Source of the DNA: Cytophagales bacterium
GTDB lineage: Bacteria > Bacteroidota > Bacteroidia > Cytophagales > Thermoflexibacteraceae
Reading direction: 5' to 3'
NCBI GenBank assembly: GCA_013299115.1
Contig: JAAFKA010000021.1
Coordinates: 31,387 to 95,386, forward strand
DNA: 64,000 nucleotides
Positions 8,729 through 14,851 of the stretch are shown one piece after another. The notes below the pieces were generated by a model, which ran no database searches, had not been told where the DNA came from, and saw only the letters and a list, made by a program, of their open reading frames with translations. The translations under genes and the position numbers were made by a program. Positions within the stretch are counted from its first letter, which is position 1. Each line of letters opens with the position of its first letter.

Positions 8729-8933
8729 CGAAGCAGGTGGGAGTCGAACCCACGACCAACGGGACCACAACCAAGAAGTAAGTTAGTTTTGACCTCGTTG
8801 GTAATTTTCAGGCAGTTATTAGGTTTCGAACCTAAGCATCTTGCGATGCCTAACCAGTAGGAGTATGCCTGAATTGACCAAATAAGGTAATCAAAAAACT
8901 ATACGTTGCTCTGACCTCTGAGCTACTGCTTCG
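8729..8933 (-). tRNA. Interrupted tRNA-His(GTG)-like gene with a 131-nt insertion in the anticodon stem
   Basis: Two minus-strand segments, 8904-8933 (30 nt) and 8729-8772 (44 nt), join to a complete 74-nt cloverleaf. It has an 8-bp acceptor stem CGAAGCAG/CTGCTTCG, T8 A9, D-arm GCTC-AGAGGTCA-GAGC with A14, GG and A21, A26, anticodon arm ACGGG-TTGTGGT-CCCGT with anticodon GTG at 8766-8768, five-nt variable region, and T-arm GTGGG-TTCGACT-CCCAC. The 131 nt at 8773-8903 separate positions 29 and 30. The -1:73 pair is C:G where bacterial tRNA-His normally has G:C. CCA is not encoded. The insertion is far too short for a group I intron and contains a second tRNA-like element. Whether it is spliced, or is a dead gene, cannot be seen from sequence. 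Confidence 0.5.
8800..8879 (-). ncRNA. tRNA-like cloverleaf element B, nested inside the interrupted tRNA gene
   Basis: On the minus strand the ends TTGGTCAATTCAGGCA and TGCCTGAAAATTACCAA pair. Inside are three hairpins: CCTA-CTGGT-TAGG, GCATC-GCAA-GATGC and a perfect T-arm TTAGG-TTCGAAA-CCTAA. This is a four-way junction of tRNA shape with a 4-nt loop where an anticodon loop would be, so it cannot decode. It shares GGTCAA, TACTCCT and TTACC with elements D and E. Function unknown. Confidence 0.5.
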
Positions 8934-8939
8934 ATAAAC

Positions 8940-9017
8940 TGCACACGCTAAAGCGTATGTTACATTGCACACGCTAAAGCGTATGGTACATTGCACACGC
9001 TAAAGCGTATGGTACAT
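8940..9017. repeat. Triplicated 26-bp repeat with palindromic core
   Basis: Three head-to-tail copies (8940-8965, 8966-8991, 8992-9017) of a 26-bp unit, TGCACACGCTAAAGCGTATG followed by GTACAT, differing only by one base in the first copy. Each unit holds the hairpin CGCT-AA-AGCG. The core corresponds to the AGACTAAAGTCT hairpin repeats at 13996-14075 and beside the large palindromes, with compensating stem changes. Confidence 0.9.
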
Positions 9018-9020
9018 TCA

Positions 9021-9079
9021 GGTAATTGGCAAAGTTTTTTTCGTCCAAAGAAAGTGAGAGGAGTAACTTTGCCTTGACC
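9021..9079 (-). ncRNA. Hairpin element E of the tRNA-like array
   Basis: On the minus strand it begins GGTCAAGGCAAAGTT and ends AACTTTGCCAATTACC, which pair over about 14 bp. TACTCCT follows the 5' arm as in B and D. An inner TTTC-TTTGGAC-GAAA hairpin has a 7-nt loop. It is separated from the rest of the array by the triplicated 26-bp repeat. Function unknown. Confidence 0.45.
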
Positions 9080-9158
9080 TTGAATAATAATGCAAAGTAA
9101 AACAAAAACTACAAAGTTTTGAAAATTTGGTAGGTCTTTATTTGTATAATTTTTACAT

Positions 9159-9177
9159 TTGTAAGTTATACTTACAA
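9159..9177. promoter_or_regulatory. 19-bp palindromic operator-like site upstream of the MATE gene
   Basis: TTGTAAGT-TAT-ACTTACAA is a perfect palindrome with 8-bp arms. It ends 7 nt before the MATE start codon and overlaps a candidate Bacteroidota -7 box TACATTTG at 9154-9161. This size and position fit a TetR- or MarR-type repressor site. No regulator gene is adjacent, so the regulator would be encoded elsewhere. Confidence 0.55.
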
Positions 9178-9184
9178 TTATTTT

Positions 9185-10540
9185 ATGCTTTTATTCTCTG
9201 CCGACTACCAACGCCACTACAAAGAAACTTTGCGTTTGGCTCTGCCCATCATAGCGGGGCAACTCTCCACCATTGTCATTATGATAACCGACAATGTAGT
9301 CGTTGGCAATTTCAGTGCAGATTCGTTGGCTGCTGCCTCCATTTCTCACGCCATTTTTATGACCCTCCAAATTTTTGGCATGGGCGTAACTTTGGGCTTA
9401 ACTCCTCTGGTGGCTGCTGCCGTAGCAACAAAAAAACATAATACTTGTCGCAAATTATTCAAACATGGCTTGTTGCTCTATACTTCTTTGGGCGTGGCTT
9501 TGTGTGCCATTATTCTCGGCATCACGTGGGGTTTGGAGTTCATAAAACAGCCTCCCCATATTACTGCCCTTGCCAAACCTTTTTTGATGGTGGTCGGTTT
9601 TTCGGTCATTCCTTTTATGATTTTCCAAACTTTCAAGCAATTTATGGAAGGTTTGTCGCAAACCAAAGAGCCTATGTACGTAGCCATAGTGGGCGAGGTA
9701 CTCAATGCAGGGTTGAATATAGTTTTGGTTTTTGGCTTTCTGGGTTTTCCTCGTTTGGGTTTGGTAGGTTCAGGCATTGCTACCTTAATTGCAAGGGTGT
9801 TCATGGTGGTTATGATTGCTTGGTTTTTCTTCAATCGCAAAAAATTTGCAATTTATACGCAAGCCGTTTATTGGCGGTTGGTGTCTGCCAATTTGTTTAA
9901 AAAACTGCTCAATATTGGTTTGCCCATTGGTTTGCAAGTCATTTTTGAGTCGTCTTGCTTTGCTTTTTCGGCAATTATGGCGGGTTGGTTGCCCGACAAC
10001 GGCAAGACCTTAGCAGCCCACCAAATAGCCTTGAATATTGCAGCCACGACCTACCTCATTGCAGCAGGTTTTGGTACAGCAGCCTCTATTCGCACTGCCA
10101 ACCAAAAAGGGCTGAACAATCCTTTGGAAATGCAACGTGCAGGCGAAAGTGCTTTATTGATTGTCATTGTTTTTATGGCTTGTTGTGCTATTTTGCTCAT
10201 TTTCAGCAGCTTAGTTTTGCCTTCTCTTTATGTGCAAGATGCCGAAGTAATAAAAATTGCCTCTACCTTGATTCTATTGGCTTCCATTTTCCAACTTTCA
10301 GACGGCATACAAGTCGTTTCTATTGGGGCTTTGCGGGGTTTGCAAGACGTAAAAGTGCCTACTGTCATTACGCTAATTGCCTACTGGGGCGTAGGTACAC
10401 CCGTAGGGGCTTTGCTTGCTTTTTATTTTGGCTGGGGAGGTTTGGGCATCTGGACAGCCTTGTTGGTTTCTTTGACTGTGGCGGCGGGTTTGCTCTGCAT
10501 CAGGTTTTTGCGGTTGAGTGAGCAACAAGCAACAAGATAA
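9185..10540 (+). CDS. MATE-family efflux transporter (NorM-like)
   Basis: This is a 451-aa inner-membrane antiporter with about 12 hydrophobic segments in two related halves, the normal size and layout for MATE proteins that export cationic drugs or metabolites using an Na+ or H+ gradient. Family-typical motifs are ALPIIAGQLSTIVIMITDNVVVG in helix 1, GVTLGLTPLVAAAVA in helix 2, GEVLNAGLNIVLVFG in the N-half and AAHQIALNIAATTYLIAAGFGTAASIR in the C-half. The ATG at 9185 is preceded by a 19-bp operator-like palindrome, so expression is probably controlled by a repressor. It converges on the permease gene ending 8 nt away. The substrate is not predictable. Confidence 0.9.
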   Translation: MLLFSADYQRHYKETLRLALPIIAGQLSTIVIMITDNVVVGNFSADSLAAASISHAIFMTLQIFGMGVTLGLTPLVAAAVATKKHNTCRKLFKHGLLLYTSLGVALCAIILGITWGLEFIKQPPHITALAKPFLMVVGFSVIPFMIFQTFKQFMEGLSQTKEPMYVAIVGEVLNAGLNIVLVFGFLGFPRLGLVGSGIATLIARVFMVVMIAWFFFNRKKFAIYTQAVYWRLVSANLFKKLLNIGLPIGLQVIFESSCFAFSAIMAGWLPDNGKTLAAHQIALNIAATTYLIAAGFGTAASIRTANQKGLNNPLEMQRAGESALLIVIVFMACCAILLIFSSLVLPSLYVQDAEVIKIASTLILLASIFQLSDGIQVVSIGALRGLQDVKVPTVITLIAYWGVGTPVGALLAFYFGWGGLGIWTALLVSLTVAAGLLCIRFLRLSEQQATR

Positions 10541-10548
10541 TAGCTATT

Positions 10549-11799
10549 TTATTTTGACCGAATAGCAATTACAGGGTCTAACCTCGATGCTACAATGGCA
10601 GGAATGATGCCCGCCAAAATACCAATGGCAGAAGCTATGAGCAGACCTTTTACGATATGCGAAAATTTGAGGACTATCTCAAAACCTTCGGTGGAGAAAA
10701 ACGTGATGCCAGAAACCAACAACAGCCCTGCTATGCCGCCAATTCCACTCAAAAATATGGCTTCAAAGAGGAATTGAAACAAAATGAAAAAGTTTTTTGC
10801 TCCCAACGATTTCTGAATACCTATTAAGTTGGTTCTTTCTTTCACAGATACAAACATGATGTTGGCAATGCCAAAACCACCAACCAACAAAGAAAAAAAG
10901 CTGATAAACCAACCTGCAATCGTCAAGGTTTTTATCAACCCATCGATAAAATTTGACAACATTTCGGGTCTGTTCAGAGCAAAACTGTCTTCTTGTTTGG
11001 GTTTTAGGCCCCTGATTCCTCGCATCATACCTGTTAGCTCATTTTCCAATTCCAACAGTCCCTCGTCTGTTTCAGGGTTTCCTTTTAAGGCAATGGTAGG
11101 ATTTACTCGTTTGCGATTGGCTAAGGTTTTCATAAAAAAATTATACGGCACAATACACAAATTATCGGCACTTGGCGAATCCAACAAGTTTGCCCCTTGT
11201 TTTTTCATTACGGCAATTATCCGAATGACTTTGTTTTTTATCTTAATTTCTTTGCCTATTGGGTTTTCATTGCCAAATAAATCTTCTGCCAACACTGCCC
11301 CAATCAAGGCTACATTGGCACCGCCCTCTGATTCCTGAATAGAAAAATACCTGCCCGTTTCTATTCGCACATCAGAAACTTTGTCGTGATAGTAAGAAAC
11401 ACCAATCACGTTTACACCACCAATGCTGCTGTTTTTATATTTGGCTGTCAAGTTGCCACGCACTGCCGAAATGGAGATAGCAGTTGCTAAAGTCATACGT
11501 TTTTCGAGGGCTTTATACTCCTCGTAGTTAGGCACAGGACGGTTTACGTATTTCCACCAAGGATAGTCATCTACAAAAAGCCAAGGCCATTTGGCTACAT
11601 AAATCACATCACTACCCAAAAAATTGAAACTTGTTTTGATACTTTTTTCTAAACTGTCCACCAAAGTCAAGACACTAATAATGGCAAAAATTCCCACTGT
11701 TACGCCCAACAAAGACAAAATAGTGCGTAATAAATTTTCTCGCAAAGCCCCCAAAGCAAACAAAAGACTTTCATAAATCAACCGAAAAGTTAGGAACAT
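10549..11799 (-). CDS. ABC transporter permease, MacB/FtsX type
   Basis: This 416-aa permease has the MacB layout: one N-terminal membrane helix (about residues 20-45, LLRTILSLLGVTVGIFAIISVLTLV), a large periplasmic MacB_PCD domain, and three C-terminal helices of the FtsX core (about residues 290-410) with the usual SVKERTNLIGIQKSLGA segment. MacB-type transporters use ATP hydrolysis in the cytoplasm to move the periplasmic domain and drive efflux or lipoprotein/toxin release. No ATPase domain is fused and no ATPase gene is next to it, so its partner is encoded elsewhere. It is transcribed divergently from the glycosyltransferase gene. Confidence 0.88.
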   Translation of the reverse strand: MFLTFRLIYESLLFALGALRENLLRTILSLLGVTVGIFAIISVLTLVDSLEKSIKTSFNFLGSDVIYVAKWPWLFVDDYPWWKYVNRPVPNYEEYKALEKRMTLATAISISAVRGNLTAKYKNSSIGGVNVIGVSYYHDKVSDVRIETGRYFSIQESEGGANVALIGAVLAEDLFGNENPIGKEIKIKNKVIRIIAVMKKQGANLLDSPSADNLCIVPYNFFMKTLANRKRVNPTIALKGNPETDEGLLELENELTGMMRGIRGLKPKQEDSFALNRPEMLSNFIDGLIKTLTIAGWFISFFSLLVGGFGIANIMFVSVKERTNLIGIQKSLGAKNFFILFQFLFEAIFLSGIGGIAGLLLVSGITFFSTEGFEIVLKFSHIVKGLLIASAIGILAGIIPAIVASRLDPVIAIRSK

Positions 11800-11886
11800 A
11801 AAATTAGTTTTTAATGGTGAGCTGTTAAATGATGACCCGTATTTTTTACAATCTTAATTAACAATGGCTTTGTTGTATGAATTAGT

Positions 11887-11916
11887 TTTGTTTAAATAGC
11901 TTTTTGTTTAATTTTG
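11887..11916 (+). promoter_or_regulatory. Candidate Bacteroidota promoter for the glycosyltransferase gene
   Basis: TTTG at 11887-11890 and TAATTTTG (TAnnTTTG) at 11909-11916 are separated by 18 nt, close to the consensus 19. It would give a leader of about 160 nt before the ATG at 12084. The remaining bases of this 284-nt divergent gap show nothing else. Confidence 0.4.
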
Positions 11917-12083
11917 TGCCACAATCAATCAATTACATGGAAAATATTTAGAAATCCTAAGCAAAGGTAATTACAAAATAATAAATTTGCAAAAGTTGCG
12001 TGCAGTACAATTTTTTTAAATTCATCTCCACAAAAATTGTCAGACAACCGTTAAAGTTAAGCATTAAAAATTAAAAAATTACC

Positions 12084-12971
12084 ATGAAATGTTCAGTAGT
12101 TATTCGGAGTTTTAACGAGCAAAAATATTTGCGTTTATTGCTCGAAGGAATTTTGAAACAGACCGAAAAAGACATAGAAATTATTTTGGTCGACTCTGGT
12201 TCTACCGACCATACATTGGCTATTGCTGCGGAATATCCTGTTCAAGTCGTACCGATTCTGTCTGCCGATTTTACTTTTGGTAGGGCATTAAACAAAGGGA
12301 TTGCAGTAGCCCAAGGAGATTTTATTGTCATTGCAAGTGCGCATGTGTACCCTACAGACGAATATTGGATTGAAAAGTTGCTTGCTCCTTTTCAAAATCC
12401 GCAAGTAGTTTTGAGTTATGGCAGACAAATTGGCAATGAAATTACCAAGTTTTCGGAGCATCAGGTTTTTAAAAAGTGGTTTCCAGAAGGTATCAGTGCG
12501 GTGCAAGACCACCCTTTTTGCAACAATGCTAATGCCGCCATCCGCAAATCACTGTGGGAGTTGCTGCCTTATGATGAAAGTTTAACAGGACTGGAAGACT
12601 TAGATTGGGCAAAAAGGGCTTTGGTTTTAAAGCACAAACTGGCTTATGTGTCTGACGCAGTCATTGTACATATACACGAGGAAACTCCGCAGCGAATTTT
12701 GAACCGTTATCGGCGGGAAGCTATTGCTTATAGGCGAATTTTTCCCGAAGCTACCTTTAGTTTTGCCGATTTTTTGTATTTATTCCCTTCCAATGTATTG
12801 AGTGATTATTATTTTGCTGCTAAACAAGGAATTTTTTTTCGAGAACTAAGTGCTATTTTTGTGTTTAGGCTCATGCAATTTTGGGGAACTTACAAAGGCT
12901 ACCAACAAAAGGGCGAGGTAAGTAAGTTGCTAAAACACCGTTTTTACTATCCTAATAAATTGAAAGGGTGA
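12084..12971 (+). CDS. Glycosyltransferase family 2
   Basis: This 295-aa GT-A fold enzyme transfers a sugar from a nucleotide donor to a glycan or lipid-linked acceptor on the cytoplasmic side. The N-terminus CSVVIRSFNEQKYLRLLLEGI and ILVDSGSTDHT are the GT2 nucleotide-binding motifs. FGRALNKGIAVAQGDFIVIASAHVYP takes the place of the DxD region, and GLEDLDWAKRA gives the catalytic-base ED motif. The C-terminal ~80 residues are more hydrophobic and may touch the membrane. It stands alone between the permease and pspA. It most resembles rhamnosyl- and surface-polysaccharide transferases, but donor and acceptor are not determinable. Confidence 0.85.
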   Translation: MKCSVVIRSFNEQKYLRLLLEGILKQTEKDIEIILVDSGSTDHTLAIAAEYPVQVVPILSADFTFGRALNKGIAVAQGDFIVIASAHVYPTDEYWIEKLLAPFQNPQVVLSYGRQIGNEITKFSEHQVFKKWFPEGISAVQDHPFCNNANAAIRKSLWELLPYDESLTGLEDLDWAKRALVLKHKLAYVSDAVIVHIHEETPQRILNRYRREAIAYRRIFPEATFSFADFLYLFPSNVLSDYYFAAKQGIFFRELSAIFVFRLMQFWGTYKGYQQKGEVSKLLKHRFYYPNKLKG

Positions 12972-12996
12972 GGTGAAAGAAGGCTGCTCAAAGGTA

Positions 12997-13050
12997 TTTT
13001 AGCCAAAAGAGTCTTTGATAAATCTTAGCTAAAAGGCTCTTTGATAAATC
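12997..13050. repeat. Imperfect direct repeat, about 25 bp, two copies
   Basis: TTAGCCAAAAGAGTCTTTGAT at the first position and TTAGCTAAAAGGCTCTTTGAT at the second, each followed by AAATC, lie back to back after the glycosyltransferase stop. Each copy can form a weak AAGAGTCTTT-type hairpin. No function is evident. Confidence 0.6.
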
Positions 13051-13080
13051 AAAGACCTACGTTTCCACAAAAATTATCGG

Positions 13081-13112
13081 AAAAAAAAGAGGCTGCCTTT
13101 TTGGACAGCCCC
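13081..13112 (-). terminator. Intrinsic terminator of pspA
   Basis: On the minus strand GGGGCTGTCC-AAAAA-GGCAGCCTC is followed directly by a run of eight T, 27 nt after the pspA stop. GC-rich stem plus T-run makes this the clearest intrinsic terminator in the window. Confidence 0.8.
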
Positions 13113-13139
13113 ATACTTTTCGCAAACTACACCTATCTA

Positions 13140-13880
13140 CTACACAGCAGGTGGCGGTGGAGGCGTATTTTCTGAACCTGTGCCTAACAAGCCCATTTTT
13201 GCCTTCAAAGCCAACAAAGACTCTGAATTGCCCGAAGTTACACTCAATACTTTGTCCACTTCGTCATCTACGGTTTTGCTCTCTAAGGCAATAGCACCAT
13301 AAGACTCGGCTAAGGCTTCGTCTTGTGTTACTTTTTCCTTCATTCTTTCGAGCATAGCCACTGTGCTACTGGAGTCCACCTGTGCCAACTGTTTGTTGAT
13401 TTTTTTGGTAGCTTCGCTTACTTTTGCCCTTGCTTTCAAGGTACGCAATTCGTTTTCGTAGGTATTGACCTTCGATTTTAGCGTATTGATATTTTGCTCC
13501 ATTTTCTGAACAGAAGATTCGTGCATCACCAATTCTTTGGCTGTGCGTTGTGCCTCTTGTTCAAATTTTTCTTTGTTTTTGAGCATCTCACCCGCCAATC
13601 TGTCGGCATCTTCTACCGTAATTTGACCTGTTTGTGCTCGTTGCAACAAAGCTACGGCTTTTTGCTCCGCCACTTGTGCGTCTGCCTTAAACTTTGCATT
13701 ATCATTACGAGTGCGAATAGCCAAGGCTTTTATCTCTGCCAATCCTTGAAGACTTTTGTTGAGGTCTTCTTTTAAGTCGCGGATACCCTGCTCACTCATT
13801 TTGATAGGGTCTTCTAATTTATCTAAAGCATTGTGGGCTTCTGCCTTGCCAATGCCGAAAAGTCTGCTGAAAATGCCCAT
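13140..13880 (-). CDS. pspA: PspA/IM30 family membrane-stress protein
   Basis: This 246-aa protein has the ESCRT-III-like PspA/Vipp1 fold: start MGIFSRLFGIGKAEAHNALDKLEDP, then an almost continuous coiled coil (about residues 25-190), and a proline-rich tail PPPPPAV. PspA proteins polymerise on the inner face of the cytoplasmic membrane and stabilise it under stress. The N-terminal amphipathic helix a0 and the LEDPIKM turn are seen as expected. The gene follows a YbjN-like gene on the same strand with a 202-nt gap filled by repeats. The classical Psp regulators (PspF, PspB, PspC) are absent here. A strong terminator follows. Confidence 0.9.
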   Translation of the reverse strand: MGIFSRLFGIGKAEAHNALDKLEDPIKMSEQGIRDLKEDLNKSLQGLAEIKALAIRTRNDNAKFKADAQVAEQKAVALLQRAQTGQITVEDADRLAGEMLKNKEKFEQEAQRTAKELVMHESSVQKMEQNINTLKSKVNTYENELRTLKARAKVSEATKKINKQLAQVDSSSTVAMLERMKEKVTQDEALAESYGAIALESKTVDDEVDKVLSVTSGNSESLLALKAKMGLLGTGSENTPPPPPAV

Positions 13881-13995
13881 ATTATTGGTCTTTTTATAAC
13901 GTGGAAATTAAGATAATATACGAAAAAACTAATTTTTTGTTTAAATTTCTTGCAAAAGTCTATGAATTTATCTGACCTCAAAAAAGTGCCAAATA

Positions 13996-14075
13996 AAGCA
14001 CAGGCTAAAGTCTATGACAGTTAATTTTGCATTATAAAGCACAGACTAAAGTCTATGCTACAATTAATTTTGTAT
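13996..14075. repeat. Tandem repeat with GACTAAAGTC hairpin core, two copies
   Basis: Two ~40-bp direct copies each start AAGCACAGRCTAAAGTCTATG and continue with an A/T tract ending in TAATTTTG. The core is the same hairpin that flanks the large palindromes at 46724-47110 and 56868-57172 and, with altered stem bases, the triplicated repeat at 8940. It fills the gap between the YbjN-like gene and pspA. Confidence 0.75.
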
Positions 14076-14082
14076 TAGTAAT

Positions 14083-14478
14083 TTACCTCATCATAGAGAG
14101 CAAATCTCCAGAGTATTCGGCAATTAATAATTTGAGAGAATTAAGCGAAGCCTCCAATTCGTTGAGGTCTAAGTTTTCTAACTGCAAGGTGTCGCGGAAT
14201 AGCACTCGTTTGCCTGTGTCATCTAAAACAAAAGCCCCATGCACAATTTCGCGGTTTTTTTGCAACAGACGGCGATAATATTCGGGCGTGGTGGTGTTGG
14301 GTAGTGTAAAAATAAACTGCTCGATGACCAAAATAGGATACTCACAATCAAGCACCAAGTTTTTGATGCCGTTGGATTCGTCATTTATCACATACACTTC
14401 GTCTTTTTCGTCTTCGTGTGTGATGTCGTAACCGAGTTCTTGTAGGTAGTGCTTTACCTTTGTGAAATGCTTGTCCAT
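14083..14478 (-). CDS. YbjN/Tir-chaperone-like protein
   Basis: This is a 131-aa small acidic protein starting MDKHFTKVKHYLQELGYDIT. An alpha-beta pattern followed by a C-terminal helix (residues ~95-131) resembles the YbjN/CesT type III secretion chaperone fold. The frame is open up to 14655, but those 59 extra residues look like translated intergenic DNA, so the ATG at 14478 is chosen. The gene precedes pspA on the same strand; in Bacteroidota such YbjN-like genes are often found beside pspA, which suggests a shared role in envelope stress. The biochemical activity is unknown. Confidence 0.7.
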   Translation of the reverse strand: MDKHFTKVKHYLQELGYDITHEDEKDEVYVINDESNGIKNLVLDCEYPILVIEQFIFTLPNTTTPEYYRRLLQKNREIVHGAFVLDDTGKRVLFRDTLQLENLDLNELEASLNSLKLLIAEYSGDLLSMMR

Positions 14479-14625
14479 ATTAACTGTTAGAAAAAAGATG
14501 AATTTGGTAATTGGTAATACCTTAACGTAAGAAATGTGGCAAAAGTTATGAAATTCTTTTGGAATATTCCAAATAAAAGGATTGTAATTTTTTTTGTCCA
14601 ATAATGTAGGCTTTATGCTGACGTA

Positions 14626-14688
14626 CTTCGGGTCGAAAACCGTTGCTATTCTCAAAACCCAAAGCCTTGTGGTTTCTCAAAGCCACAA
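14626..14688. repeat. Two-hairpin repeat (CTTCGGGT family), copy 1
   Basis: Hairpin 1 is CTTCGGGT...AACCCAAAG (14626-14664) with loop containing CCGTTGCT. Hairpin 2 is TTGTGG-TTTCTCAAAG-CCACAA (14667-14688). The same two hairpins in the opposite order lie at 47131-47193, on the other side of the giant gene, with compensating stem changes (TTGCGG/CCGCAA). The 373-nt gap between the giant gene and the YbjN-like gene holds only repeats. Confidence 0.75.
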
Positions 14689-14714
14689 ACACATTGAACC
14701 ACAGTTGAAAGTAT

Positions 14715-14766
14715 GTTACGATTGTCAAGGTCTTGACGGGGCTGCCTAAGCCATTGCCAACGTAAC
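14715..14766. repeat. Palindromic intergenic element, long cruciform variant
   Basis: GTTACGATTG...CAACGTAAC with a 50-bp core identical to the elements at 8589 and 14778. It is one of two tandem copies after the stop of the giant gene. Confidence 0.85.
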
Positions 14767-14777
14767 TAAACAGTTAC

Positions 14778-14843
14778 AAAAAAAGTTACGATTGTCAAGG
14801 TCTTGACGGGGCTGCCTAAGCCATTGCCAACGTAACTTTTTTT
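14778..14843 (-). terminator. Palindromic element acting as probable terminator of the giant gene
   Basis: Same 52-bp core as the copy at 14715-14766, here flanked by AAAAAAAGTTACG and CGTAACTTTTTTT, so the perfect outer stem ends in A and T tracts in both directions. It starts 8 nt beyond the stop of the 10,613-codon gene. This is what a bidirectional intrinsic terminator looks like and suggests the whole repeat family works this way. Confidence 0.65.
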
Positions 14844-14851
14844 GTATTTTT

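Noticed and set aside
8522..8770. 82-codon minus-strand frame over the tRNA-like region
   Set aside because: It runs through the tRNA 3' half and element D; the RNA folds explain the sequence better than a peptide.
8729..8933. tmRNA or group I intron explanation for the split tRNA
   Set aside because: There is no tag-peptide reading frame or tmRNA-type ends, and 131 nt is too short for a group I intron, whose conserved core elements are not visible.
8940..9017. Possible CRISPR array
   Set aside because: The three 26-bp repeats are directly abutting with no spacers, and no cas gene is present.
9445..10521. Overlapping frames within the MATE gene
   Set aside because: Translations are low-complexity aromatic/cysteine-rich shadows of the membrane-protein frame.
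14479..14655. N-terminal extension of the YbjN-like gene to 14655
   Set aside because: The 59 extra residues do not look like protein and overlap the two-hairpin repeat; the ATG at 14478 begins the family-like sequence.
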